Of a stretch of 64,000 nt of DNA, positions 1-11,344 are shown in pieces. The position numbers and the translations under genes are program-made. Numbering within the stretch: position 1 is the first letter of the stretch; each line of letters starts with the position of its first letter. The notes under the pieces were generated by a model. It made no database searches and was not told the origin of the DNA. It worked only from the letters and a program-made list of their open reading frames with translations. Origin of the DNA: Lamellibrachia satsuma (Eukaryota > Annelida > Polychaeta > Sabellida > Siboglinidae); assembly GCA_033239005.1 (NCBI GenBank), contig BSQZ01000028.1:4856911-4920910 (forward strand). The letters run 5' to 3'.

Positions 1-45
1 TCAATCAGTCAATCAATCAATCAATTAATCAGTGTGAGTTTATTT
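1..45. repeat. (TCAA)n-like simple repeat
   Basis: Imperfect tetranucleotide run of TCAA/TCAG at the window edge, about 60 bp before the first LINE fragment. Length beyond the edge is unknown. Confidence 0.8.
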
Positions 46-104
46 GGTTACTCATTTACAATGATGTTACATGTATGGTCATAAACACTTTGATTTAGTA
101 ACTC

Positions 105-1440
105 TTGTCACTAGAAAAAGGAATAGTTCCTCCAGAATGGAAAGAAGCAAACATTACACCGCTATTTAAGAAAGGGTCGAGGAACAAACCAGAAAATTAC
201 AGACCAGTGAGCTTAACATCAGTTGTATGTAAATTACTCGAAACATTAATTATAGGTCACATAGTGGAATTCCTTGTAAAACATAAATTAATAAATACAT
301 CTCAACATTGGTTCCTAAAAGCAAGGTCATGTCTAACCAATCTCTTATGTTTTTTGGAAGAAAAAAGTGGGTAGATGACGGGTCACCAGTGGATGTTGTC
401 TATTTAGATTTTCAGAAAGCTTTCGAGAAAGTGCCACATCAAAGGTTGTTACTTAAATTAAAAGCCCATGGTATAGGTAATGATGTGATCAACTGGATAG
501 AAAAGTGGCTTAAACACAGTAGACACAGAGTAATAGTAGATGGTGAGATTTCAAGCTGGAAATCTGTTTTGAGTGGGGTACCACAGGGATCAGTATTAGG
601 CCCTATACTGTTTTTAATCTATATAAATGATTTGGAAGATGACATATCTAGTAAAATGCATACACATAGGACATGAAACGTGGACAAAGAATATAAAATG
701 GGGGATGCTGCTTTGGGTAGAACCACACAAGAAAAGGACTTAGGTGTAACATTTAGTGCTGACATGAAAGTTTCATAGCAATGTGGGATTGCTGCTTCAA
801 AAGGAAATCAAATTCTAATTAGAAGAACTATCACGTATGATGAGAAACAGCTAACTGTATCCCTATACAAAGCAATAGTTAGACCACATTTGGAATATTG
901 TATACAAGCATGGAGGCCGTATCGTAAGAAGGACATAGACAAGCTAGAAAGAATACAACGAAGAGAAACTAAAATGATTCTAGAATTAAGAGACCTTAGT
1001 TACGAAAGCCGCTTATTACAATATAGTTTGACAACACTAGAGACCAGGAGATTAAGAGGAGACCAAATAGAAGTGTTTAAAATAGTGAACGGTTATGAGG
1101 ATGTTGATAGGAATATGCTCTTCAAACCTACAGAAGGCAGTAGAACCAGAGGACACAAAGCAGCATTAGTTAAGGAACAATGTAGGTTGGACATGAGAAA
1201 GTATTCTTTCTCACAGAGGGTGATCTATGAATGGAACAAACTGCCAAATGATTGTGTTAATGCTAATAGTGTCAATATGTTTAAAAATAGAATTGACAGG
1301 TATATGTTAAGGGCGGGTTACACATAGATGAGAAAATTGTTGGACTCTCGATAAGCCAATGGCTTCTTTGCCCACTTGCCATCTGGAACTTGTTGTTTGG
1401 GATGGCAATCTTGTTAAATCTTGTTAAAATAAAAGAGTAC
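105..1440 (+). mobile_element. CR1-like LINE fragment, copy 1 (5' truncated, dead)
   Basis: Encodes, in broken frames, the reverse transcriptase and C-terminal region of a non-LTR retrotransposon. Visible are PPEWKEANITPLFKKG and NYRPVSL at the start, then YLDFQKAFEKVPHQRLLLKL and GVPQGSVLGPILFLIYINDL. The C-terminal part follows (EYCIQAWRPY, LERIQRR, EWNKLPNDCVN). There is a frameshift near 365. About 150 bp that should carry the catalytic FADD motif are missing after position 655, so this copy cannot make active enzyme. The 3' UTR after the stop at 1327, including the GATAAGCCAATGGCTTC segment, is shared with the copy at 51.5-52.6 kb. The family is inferred from RT motifs; CR1/L2-type is likely, exact clade not determined. 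Confidence 0.85.
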
Positions 1441-1444
1441 GAAA

Positions 1445-1740
1445 ACAGTTTGTACGACTACTCTTAAGGGACTCGAACCCGCGACCAAAGCGCAAAATAT
1501 TATTTCCATTTTATGTGGATTGTTTGAATATATTCGATATTAAAGTTTGTTCAAATGCTTCGTATTAAAAACTGGAAAACGGTTACTCTTTTTGATTAGT
1601 TAGCTCGATAGACAATTTCAATTCTTATACTCATCACATTGGAAAGTGCATTTTGAATCCAGGCTCTCATGTATGCGACAAACGGTGACGCCACATCATA
1701 GAGTTTGGTTAATCGAGGCTAGTCAGCTGGTTGACCTCTA
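1445..1740. other. 3' flank of the CILP block A (split from it by the LTR element)
   Basis: No gene. From about 1520 to 1740 the sequence is the reverse complement of the downstream flank of CILP copy B (32.40-32.62 kb), and also resembles 19.36-19.44 kb and 41.93-42.13 kb. The piece TATGCGACAAACGGTGACGCC recurs in variants near 32.46, 41.97 and 53.15 kb, so it belongs to a dispersed repeat. At 1465-1495 there is a stretch resembling a tRNA B box on the minus strand. Confidence 0.6.
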
Positions 1741-1910
1741 CGCCATTAGGGTGAAAGATATCGCATATCCAGTCTTACAAACAGACACTAGTATGATCGT
1801 GTAACATGAACATTTAATGTAGAACAACACGAAAACACAACCAACCGCAAACAAACCCGGAGAGCGAGAGCGTCCTTGAACCGTAAATCGTAGTTGGTCG
1901 TCTATTGGCG
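1741..1910 (-). repeat. 3' LTR of the retrotransposon
   Basis: 170 bp, near identical to 6571-6774 apart from a 34-bp gap around 1883 and a few substitutions. On the plus strand both begin CGCCA and end TGGCG, a 5-bp inverted end, not the usual TG...CA. Confidence 0.85.
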
Positions 1911-1932
1911 TGACTTCTTTCTTCTCCTTATA
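1911..1932 (-). other. polypurine tract next to the 3' LTR
   Basis: Read on the minus strand, AAGGAGAAGAAAGAAGTCA is almost all purine and abuts the LTR, as expected for the plus-strand primer of an LTR element. Confidence 0.7.
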
Positions 1933-2007
1933 TTATGTATGACTAATTATAGAGAAAACAACTATACAATAATAATATTGTAATTATAGTCTAAGTGACA
2001 AAGTCGC

Positions 2008-5000
2008 TTAGGTACTCGGGAGGTCTGCGTCTTCTGGTTGATCGTCGGGGAAGCTCCTCGGCGGGGAAGTTCTCTTCATCTTCGAACTCTTGCCTCTCCT
2101 CGTCTGCGCATCCGGAATCGGATGTACCGACTGAGCGTCGTCAGGTGTGGCAGGGTACAATAGCTGTGTTGGTATGCTCGACCGAGGTTCTGGAGTGGCG
2201 TCATATGTCGGCGTACTCGTCGAGTCATCGTATTGGTACGCCGTTGGCGGATCAAGTGTATGGACAGCAACCTTGTAGCACTCCGACCGTTTCACTCGAT
2301 AGGAGGTGGCTCGCAATTGATTGCCGATGAATTTGCTGGCATTGAGCCAGACCCCATCTACACTCACTACTAGGTACCGACACCGAGAACGTGACTTGTT
2401 TCGGTCACAGTACCGGTACACAATGTCACCAAAATCAATATTTAGTGCTTTGGATACGGTATGACTGGGTGACTTCGATAGTTGATTTGGAGCGTGGTTG
2501 GCATTTCGCAAAGAATGCTGCTGGCGAATGACGTCGTAATCGGTTAACGGCAGTTGTTCGTTTGTGAACTAGTCTCGCTGGGTCCACAACTCTCTGGCGG
2601 AAAAACCCATGTTTCCTACACGAGTGTTGAGGTTTGCGGTGGCAATAGATAGAACAAGCTGCGTGACAGCCCCGCCGCTGGGTTGTTGGTGTAACAGTTC
2701 ATGCTCGAGTTCGCGTACAGCCTTTTCTGCAACCGGATTTTTATTGACGTTCCTGACGCGTCCAAGTTCAATCGTGAGTCGATACGTGGACAGCAGGGCG
2801 TCCTAGATGAGAGCAGCGAACCATGGGGCGAGGTCAGTGCCTATGACAGCAGGAGGCCCATCTAGCGGTCGTAAGCCAATGCACAGCTTGACCAGAGAGT
2901 GTTGTAGTGTGTCGCGGCGTTCGTCATCGATTAAACACGACGCAGTGTATGACATTACGCACTCGCGTATGACCTGGATGAGTTGTTTCTCACGTTTGAT
3001 GACGTCTGCGGCATAGGAAATTCCTACCACCTCTGGAGGATTGCTTGTAGACTGTGGGATAGTCGTGTGTGGAGTATCGCGTAGTGAGGCACATTGGTGA
3101 CAGCTACGCGACGCTGTATCGATTGCTTTGTCCAGGTCCAACGCGTACAGATAGCGATGCATGACCTGTTTCAACTGGTAACATGAGGGATGGTCCAGTT
3201 GATTGTGTAGTGCTGTCACTAGCTCGTCAAGGACCATGCGGGGAACGATGATGCAATCTCGTGCTGGGCTGAGTGGATCGTTACGACGTACGGCTAGCAG
3301 ACCATCACGGGCGATGGATGCGACGTTTAGATATCGTTGACGTCTTTGGCATTCGTTATTTTCTTGGATGGTCGCGTCCCTTGCGCGAGGTGTGAAAGTG
3401 TGCATCGCAAATCAGGGCATTCGGCTTGGATAGCTAGCCACGCTGATCTGCTGGTGAACGGAAGTCGAGCCCTCCCAGATGTCACATCGTTGGTAGTGAC
3501 GCATTGCAGGACAACCGACGGCTCCATTTGCCTGTCGACACTGTTGTTCGAGACATGTCGGTGCGTTGCGACTAGCAAAGCCTGATGGGACATTGGCTGA
3601 GACGGCGAGGTGTCGGACAGTTGCCTGATAGCGGTTGACTACCGACAAGAATGTAGAGACTCGCGGACTCACAGAGAACTTAAACTTATTAAACGCGCTA
3701 GCATTTTGTAAGCTCCAACGAATGCGCGCATGGCCTTCATAGTCGTGGGAGCTTCACAGCTGGCTAGGGTAGCAATACGGTGAGGACTCGCCTAAATGGT
3801 ACCCATATTCCATATCCAACCGAGAATGGTAGTTGACGTCGGACAAATCGTTGTCTTGGTGGCTGATAGTCGCAAACCACTGTTGGCGAAACATTGTAAC
3901 AGCCTTTTGACGTTTTGTTGAAGTTCAACAATGGTGTTGCCGCCGCAGTAGATGTCGTCTGCAAGTTTAGCGACACTGCCTTCTTGCAGCAGATCTCCGA
4001 GTATGCGACATAGCAATTCTTCGAGTGCAGTTTCTGACCCGGGCATCCCCATTGTAGAGCGTGCATACACGCGTACGCCGCGGAACGGCGTGACGACACC
4101 GCAGTACCTCATTGATTCACGGGAGAGTGGTATTTGATAGAAAGCATTCGATAAATCTGTTGTCGCGATGTGCTTCCATTGTGCGATTTTACGCAGGGGC
4201 TATCAACGTCGGGCATTAGGGATGGTTGTGGTTTGCTATACCGTCCCACGTCTGTGAATGCAGTGACTAATCGGTGTCCACCGTTTCGCTTCTTAACGAG
4301 GAACGACGGATCGAGGTACTCGACGTACACAGGAACATCCTCATGTCGGACGACAACGCCCATCGTCTCAAGTTCGTCGAATTTGCTCTGAAGCTCAACG
4401 AGCTGATTTCGAGCGTATTGTGGTAGGCGGCCTTTCCGTTGAGGTGGTTGGACAGGGCCCATGTTTACGACCGCTTCGAAAGGTCCAACATGGCCGTTAT
4501 AGCCAGTGTAGTTAGGGTCAAACACATCGTCGTATTCTTCAATGATGGCGCGGAATGATGCACGTTCATCCGATGATAGTTTCATGTCCGGATCGATTTG
4601 GACAGAGGCAGAGTGCTTGCTATGTGTAGAACTGCGAGGTTGTAGGTCTATGGCCTTATTGATTACGTCAGAACGTAAGGGAGTGTTTGTTGGAACGTCC
4701 GGAATTTGGCAAAAGTGTTTGTTTCGTTTAAGCAAGCGAGTGGTGTTTGTCAGGTTGGATATGCGTACCACGCCATCTACGCTGGTAACGAGCGACGGTT
4801 GTGGCCACAGGTCACTGTCTCGTGTGAACTTGTTGCCTGTAGTGTCAAGGCGTGGCTCCAAAGCGAATGTGGAGTCCGTAGTAAACAAGTCAGTGGGGAG
4901 GTGTACTTCCACGAACTCGCCAGGCCAAATCGTGGTACTGGTGGATGGCGCTCGCAACACGTGGGTGCGTCGGACTGCATGTCGGTTGAGAGATTCATCG

Positions 5001-5395
5001 GTTGTACCATACGTGTAAGTCGTGCCATCAGACAGCGCGATGATTCTCTTAGCTTGACGTATGGTCACGTCGTTGACTTCCATAAATGGAGTGCCAGCTA
5101 CAACTTCGACATCCAAGTTCTTCACAACTAACCCACAAAACGAGAAGGTGTGGTTTTTGCGCGTTAGACGCACTGTAGTCTCGCCAATTATGGCCAGCGG
5201 AGATATCCCATCAGCTTGATGAGCCGATTGAGAAGAGCTCCAGATCTCACAACTGAGTCTCAGAGCAGTGGAATGTCGGATTATGTTGCTTGTTGCACCG
5301 CTGTCAATGGTGACTCGGACCGTGTGATGGCCACAAAACGTGTCCAGATAAGGCGACTGACGTATGTTGATCCGTTGTGCCCTAGCGAGGCCTAA
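2008..5395 (-). pseudogene. retrotransposon pol remnant (PR-RT-RH-IN)
   Basis: Minus-strand pieces of one polyprotein gene. The protease part near 5290-5080 has DSGATSN and AGTPFMEV. The RT fingers and palm lie at about 4480-4170 (SFLVKKRNGGHRLV) and 4112-3790 ([24 protein letters not shown]). A connection part at 3672-3410 contains [20 protein letters not shown]. The integrase lies at 3405-2530, with H and C finger residues (LDHPSCYQ, CHQCASL), the core (PLDGPPAVIGTD) and a late NPVAEKAVRELE segment. The terminal module at 2511-2008 contains VYRYCDRNKSRSRCRYLVVS. Frames break near 4200, 3790, 3410 and 2805, so the gene is inactive. Related proteins are common in marine invertebrate genomes. 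Confidence 0.8.
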
Positions 5396-5401
5396 CGTAG
5401 G

Positions 5402-6400
5402 CTAGTCAACGATTTCGGGTTGATGGAGCTCATGGCTGTACTCATACTCGTCGTCCTCTTCGTGTACGTCTGTGACTTGACGGATCTTAGCCATGTAGCG
5501 ACGATCTTGTTCGGGAAGATATGGGCATTCGCTCAAGAAATGCTGCACGTTGCTGCGGCCAGCTTGTTTGCAGAGTGGACATGCTTTTGTACTTGTAGAC
5601 CGCCTTGGGGCAGAAAATGGAGATGGTTGACGCACTGAGAACGACTGTCTCTGCCCAAACGTGTTCTGTTGATAGTGGGCCGTAGCTGTACGCATGATCT
5701 TTGCATCATCGGCGGAAGTGAGTTCATCAAGTAGTGAGTCTAGGGCCTTGGAAATTTCAGGCTTAATCGACGCCAGTGGTCTAGCTCTCAGTTCAGTGCC
5801 GTATCGTTGCTTGACGAGCTTTGGGAGTGCCACGTTAATTAATCTCAACCATGTGAGCACAGCCATGTTTTCGAGAGAAGGTGTCATTTCTTCGTCGACA
5901 TTTATAGCGTCACCATGGTGACGAATAACACTCCATCGCTGGAGCATGTTGTCTTCAACGAAGGCCACTCAGCGATGATAAAGATCTTCAGGACGTTCGT
6001 CAGCCTGGAGCTGAATGTCGAAAATCGAAAGAAAATGGGCGCCCGTAGACTGAAATCCGTAGGGTAGACGAATAGTTTGCCAGATGCAAGATAAACTAAT
6101 TGAATTCTTGACGATCGTGATGCGCGATATAACTGGGCAGTAATTGGCTAACTGGCCTAGCATCAGCTCTAGCATGTACACTTGCTGGAGAGCCGTACGA
6201 CCGCCTAACGCAATGACGTCATCGTCAGTGAACCCTCTGTTTGGTTGAGAGGCAAACTTCTTCCCCCACTTGGCGTCAGTGGTAATAAATTGCGTGAAGT
6301 TGGTGTCGAGCGATAAAGTATAAATAAGGTTTTGACGCTAGTTCTCAAACGAGTTTACGGTTTCTATTTTCGTGAGACACCACTGTTTCGGTGCACGTTG
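5402..6400 (-). pseudogene. retrotransposon gag remnant
   Basis: The N-terminal part (6181-5969) reads [10 protein letters not shown] and [13 protein letters not shown], then meets an in-frame stop. The frame resumes as AFVEDNMLQRW and runs to 5402. The zinc knuckle is CPLCKQAGR followed by HFLSECPYLP (C-C-H-C). An acidic tail (HEEDDEYEYS) ends the protein. One nonsense codon near 5970 interrupts an otherwise continuous frame. The start is not clear. Confidence 0.75.
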
Positions 6401-6550
6401 CGTGTTGGCCATGTTAACGTTAGGCTACTACGATTTTACTAGTGCGACAAAGACAAAGCCGTCGTTCAAGGCTAACTGCTTGCGCCGATTAGTAGGCTAG
6501 AAAGTCAATGCGATTCAATTTACTATTGTACACAGTTCGGTGTGTGAGTA

Positions 6551-6570
6551 CGTTATGAACACTGCCACCA
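6551..6570 (-). other. primer-binding site
   Basis: Directly inside the 5' LTR the minus strand reads TGGTGGCAGTGTTCATAACG. A TGG immediately after the LTR is the complement of a tRNA 3' CCA end. The tRNA itself is not identified. Confidence 0.6.
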
Positions 6571-6774
6571 CGCCACTAGGGTGAAAGATATCGCATATCC
6601 AGTCTTACAAACAGACACTAGTATGATCGTGTAACATGAACATTTAATGTAGAACAACACGATAACACAACCAACCGCAATCAAACCCGGAGAGCGCAAG
6701 CGTCCTTGATCCGGGGAACCGGGGTCACCAACAAACAACCATATACGTAAATCATAGTTGATCGTCTATTGGCG
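6571..6774 (-). repeat. 5' LTR of the retrotransposon
   Basis: 204 bp; pairs with 1741-1910. The extra 34 bp (CGGGGAACCGGGGTCACC and neighbours) is absent from the other LTR. Outside it the CILP flank resumes with CTATGATCACGTGG. Confidence 0.85.
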
Positions 6775-7253
6775 CTATGATCACGTGGTATGGACGATAT
6801 TATAAGTAAATAACACTTTCATATGTGAATACACAAATCACGACGTCAACATTTATGCGTTTCTGTTCAAACATGTTTTTTTATTACAGGTATTATCGGA
6901 AATACATGTTGAAAATGCCCTGTTCTTACAGCGTAAGGCTGCTCAATAATAGTAGGCCTACTTGTGCTTTTAGCTTTTTAAGGATTCATGAGAACTACGC
7001 CTATGCCCGAGGTGACGTTGAATTGTTTACCGTACCAACGTATAACGCCATGTCTGTCATTTGTCAACTCTGTTTCTAAAGTTATTCACGATATTAGCAG
7101 TTCTTCCATTAATGCATTGTCATCTGATCAACGAAGGTTTTCGTATATTTGATTAACACCCTCCGTTTACTAAAACATGTCTTCATGTCATCGTTATGAC
7201 GAGGTAATGTCATTGCTATTATTATAACAATAGGTGTTTTTGATGAAGTCACT
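6775..7253 (-). other. 3' flank of CILP copy A
   Basis: No gene. On the minus strand this follows the stop of copy A and matches the 3' flanks of copies B (32.23-32.40 kb) and D (41.45-41.93 kb), for example ACAGGGCATTTTCAACATG near 6930 and the CCACGTGATCATAG junction with the LTR element. A poly(A) signal could not be chosen with confidence. Confidence 0.65.
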
Positions 7254-7519
7254 CTATGGGGCATCATCTTCTCCCAAGCAGTCGAACTTCAACAAGAAGT
7301 TGAAGTCGGTGTCACATTGCTTCATCACTTTAGCGAAGGCGGCATTTCTGTTTCCAGCTGTGCCGTGCAAACCTAATCCGTAGATTTGGTCAGTAGAATG
7401 GAGGCGCCTATCATAGCGGATGTTAACCTTGATGCTGGAGTTGGTGTGAGACACATGCTCCGTCATTCCATAGTTCCCATCTCCCAACAGTTCAATATAT
7501 CTGAAACAGTAATGGGTCA

Positions 7520-7710
7520 GAGAGAAAGAGGGACAGGCAGGCAGGCAAGCAGGTATGCAGGCGGGCAGGCGGGCAGGCGGGCAGGCGGGCAGGCGGGTAG
7601 GCAGTGTATGTGTGTGTGTGCGTGTGCGTGTGCGTGTTTATGTTTATTTGTGCGTGTGTGTGTGGAGGGGGGTATGCTTGCATGCGCGTGCGTGCGTGTG
7701 TTTGCGTGTT
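7520..7710. repeat. (GGCA/GGGC)n and (GT/GC)n microsatellite
   Basis: GGCAGGC-type tetranucleotide run at 7530-7605 followed by imperfect TG/CG repeats to about 7710, in the intron between exons 8 and 9 of copy A. Copy B has a (CA)n tract in the same intron. Confidence 0.85.
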
Positions 7711-8214
7711 GACGTTTTAACCCAAATAAATAATGTTTATTAGTGTGTGCGTGATCAGACACATTGCCGTAGTTACTAGGAATTTTTAAAGAAAGGAGAA
7801 ATATTTTATCAATCACAGAGCTGTGGACGTATTAAAATAAAATAACACTTCATTATATCTTACCCGATACGACATTGTGAACGCTTTTCATATGCAATCT
7901 GTATATCAACCTCGGTGTAGTTTGTATCGAATGTCGGACACCGCGCCAAAACACACGCTCGGTGGGAGGCAAACGGCGTCACGTAGAAGTTATGAACGAC
8001 GGGCGCCGTGAACGTGCCATACGGTACACCATCTTTGTCTCTGCTGATGCCAACGATGTTCATCTCGGACGGTTCGTTCGTCTGGAATAACAAATAACAC
8101 ATTGTTGTATCTTGTGCTGAATTATGCCTTATTATCTAATAAAAATAAAATGATATATAACTAACATACCGAATATAGAGTCTGGCTGGCTGGCTAGCAG
8201 ACATGTATGCAATT

Positions 8215-8217
<3 letters not shown>

Positions 8218-8279
<62 letters not shown>

Positions 8280-8301
8280 GTGTGTGCGCGCGCGCGCGCG
8301 T
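8218..8301. repeat. (TG)n(CG)n microsatellite
   Basis: Nearly pure TG dinucleotides ending in CG repeats, inside the copy A intron between exons 7 and 8. Confidence 0.9.
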
Positions 8302-11300
8302 TTCTACAGGCATGCGTACGTGTTTAAATTAGACAAACATTGGCTCTTGTATGTATTATTAATTGTACTTACGTTTAATTTCACAAGGAATGCGCACGCC
8401 TGCCATTTTGCCGGTGGGTCCGGGAACCATCGATTGCCGGCGTTCAGAGAGCCATATAGATACGGCCGTGTCGGCAGCACGCTTAACATGAAGAATGCCG
8501 AGGAGTTGGATGCACGGCAGGAATCGGTCCTACTTTCAGATCTGAACACGGGGCCATTTACACTGTCCACTTCATTGGCAGGTGGAGTTGCGGTGAATTC
8601 GAAGCCGTTGACTCTGTTGGTGAAAGGGAAACCATCAGGGACAGAGTGGGTAGAGTGAACGATTATCCCACCACGGGAGAACAATTTGACAATGTGTTTT
8701 AGTCCACAGGCGACAAGGAGACACGCCCTGCCGTTTTGATCACTGATCGCAGACGTCGAGCCGATGAATCGTCCGTTCTCGATGGTGTAGGCAATCACTC
8801 GCTCCCCCGACATCGGCACTGAGAAGTCGCCGCCATAATACACGTACACAACCACGTAGCATACAGGTGTCGGACTATAAATGTCAATGTTTATGAATGG
8901 ACGTCTACGTGGTATTTCAGTCTCCCCATTTAACGTATTGCTGATAATGGTTTGTCTTCGACGTCGTCGGAGACATCCTGAGTAGGTTAATTCTCCCGAC
9001 TTTTGCCACTGGCCACTTGCGCTGTCGATGCTTCAAAGAAAGACAGATTCTCCAACTTCGATTCCCAAAGCTTCTGCATCAAACTTCAGTGTCACCTTGC
9101 CACTCAGATAGACTTCGTTGCCGCTCATGTCTTCTGCCATCAAAGTGACGACGCCAAACGTCTTGAGAAGCCGAGTCTCGCCCTCCGAGTCCTGCAAGGT
9201 GAATTGTCCGGGAGCCGAGTCGAGACCGTCAGATTGACGTGGGTCGGAGAATGATAAGAAGACGTTCACATTGCCAGACACTGGGTCGCCGTTCTTGTCC
9301 TGAAAAGAGTCGTACGGAATTGTGACAGATACGGCGGACGACATCCCGGGAGTGACTACGTTTAGTTCTGCGCCAGTTGCAACATCGATGACATCTGGGT
9401 TCGGGTTGACCACGAGAGAAACTTCGACATATATTTGACTGACCCCCTCGCTGACATCCAGGGTCACCAGTTGGGGCATAAAGGCACTTGACTTGACCTG
9501 GAACACAACGTGCCAAGCTTGAGGCGTTGCCTCGAAGAGGAACTGACTGTTCGTAACATTGTACGTAACATCGTCATACAACACGCGGACGTTAGTGACA
9601 TCTGCTCCTCCGCTACTTGCTCTTCCGCTCACTTATCACGTTCTTGTTATTGATACATTTCGCGCATCCACAAGACACGACCTGGCTGACCTCGTAGCTG
9701 AAGCCGTCACATTCGACTTGCAATTGTCGCGTGCCACTGGGAATGCAGCACAAACTGCCTGAGTCCGAGGACGTTCGCATTACGCACGGCACGTTGTTAC
9801 ATCGACCGACGTTGACTGACCTGACCTTGTCGCCATCTAACGTGACCTTGCAAGTTGGCGGAAGTGCAATGGTAAGATCCAGTGGACTTTGATCACACGA
9901 GTCCGTGGCGCTGGAGTCTGTTAAATGAAATAATGAACAGTGTAAGATGTTATGGGGAAACATTTAAAATATAGTATCGTGCCCAAAATACAACCGTACA
10001 ATAATTTTACGAGTAGATGTTGAGTTGCGTAGGGGAGACCGGGGCTAGGCGTATACAGGGGCAAGTTGCTACGGAGGCGGTTTACGAAAACATAGCACAC
10101 ACGGGGAGTCACCACCGACAGTACTTGGTTGGTTGGTTGGTTTGTTAATCTGAATTACTCTGTTTTTTTCCTGACATATTTTATGAAATAACTTTGTTTA
10201 TATATTATATATTTGCAAATGTTAGGGTGAAACAATGGGTTCCCATATGTCACAAAATAGCATCAAGCGTTGTATGTACTCCATAACAAAATAACAATTC
10301 ATACATTTATAATATGCACCACGTAAACGCAACATCATGTCCACATACAAAACGGAAACGATGCACAAAAAAAACATTTAGACAAAATGGTCTATCTTAG
10401 TTTTTATTTGACGCATGGCGTTCGTTAAATGGATCATGGCTTACCTTTGACGACAAGCGTGGCTAGACGGGAGAAGACCTTGCCGCCGAGAGAGACGGCT
10501 CTACACGCGTACTGGCCTTCGTCAACGGCCTTCACACTTACTATCTCATAGACGGAGCCACTGTTTCCCGAGCCATCGACTGTGTTAGTGTGTATGATGT
10601 GCCCGTCTTTAAACTGGTGACAAATGACACACACGACGTCAACAAAAACAACATATTTATGTGTCAGGGTAATGCTACTAATGAAATGTTTCAACTAAAG
10701 ATAAGCCTAACCGAGAAAACAGACATACATGTATGCCTGTATAAGTATGTAATAACATACTTTGCAAACAGAAACAGTTGCTTCATTGTCTGGGAGGGAG
10801 CAAAGGTGGTAGAAAGAGGGAGCAACAGAAACGCAAGATGAATGAAAGACGTCGTACGGATCACAAAGACGACTTCAATCATGAATCGATGCGAGGATGC
10901 CGACTTAGCAATGTATGGGACGGCGTACTTGCCAATCCAACTGGTGAGAAGAAGAATATCTCGTCGTCCAAGAATTCCCGATGAAGGAGTCCGATGAATT
11001 TTGAGAGTAAGCAATCTCAATAGTTGTGTTTTGAAGAAATCGATATGCAATCATGTATAGTATTATTTCAATATTTCACTGTCTTCAAAAGTAACTGATC
11101 CGTTGGATACCTAAGACAATGTCAACATCCGACCTACCAGTCGTACTGTGTAACTTCCGGTTCAGAAGTTGCACGACAACTGAAGCGAGCCTTGCCACCG
11201 ACAAACCCGGCCGTACTCGCTGGTTCCACTGAGAACGTCGGTTTCTCTACAAATGAATGTAACATTCTAACATTCCGTGACTATTTTATACGATTGTCTA

Positions 11301-11344
11301 CTGCGTTTCTCTTTCTTGACTGTGACCTATATAATCTCGGCCAC

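Larger units (their letters stand above)
1741..6774 (-). mobile_element. LTR retrotransposon, near full length, Ty3/Gypsy-like, inactivated
   Basis: About 5.03 kb between two LTRs (1741-1910 and 6571-6774). On the minus strand the order is 5' LTR, primer-binding site, gag, protease, reverse transcriptase, connection/RNase H region, integrase, C-terminal module, polypurine tract, 3' LTR. Gag ends in a CX2CX9HX4C knuckle. The protease has a DSGAT active site, the RT has LADDI as its YXDD-type box, and the integrase has an HHCC finger and an acidic core. The gag reading frame has an in-frame stop near 5970 and pol has several frame breaks. The insertion lies in the 3' flank of CILP copy A: the matching flank of copy B is uninterrupted, and a 3-bp CTA (TAG in gene sense) is repeated on both sides. 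Superfamily assigned from domain order and motifs only. Confidence 0.85.

Noticed and set aside
1460..1500. tRNA gene on the minus strand
   Set aside because: Only a B-box-like GGGTTCGAGTCCC is present; no complete cloverleaf or A box at the right distance. Probably a SINE or LINE tail fragment.
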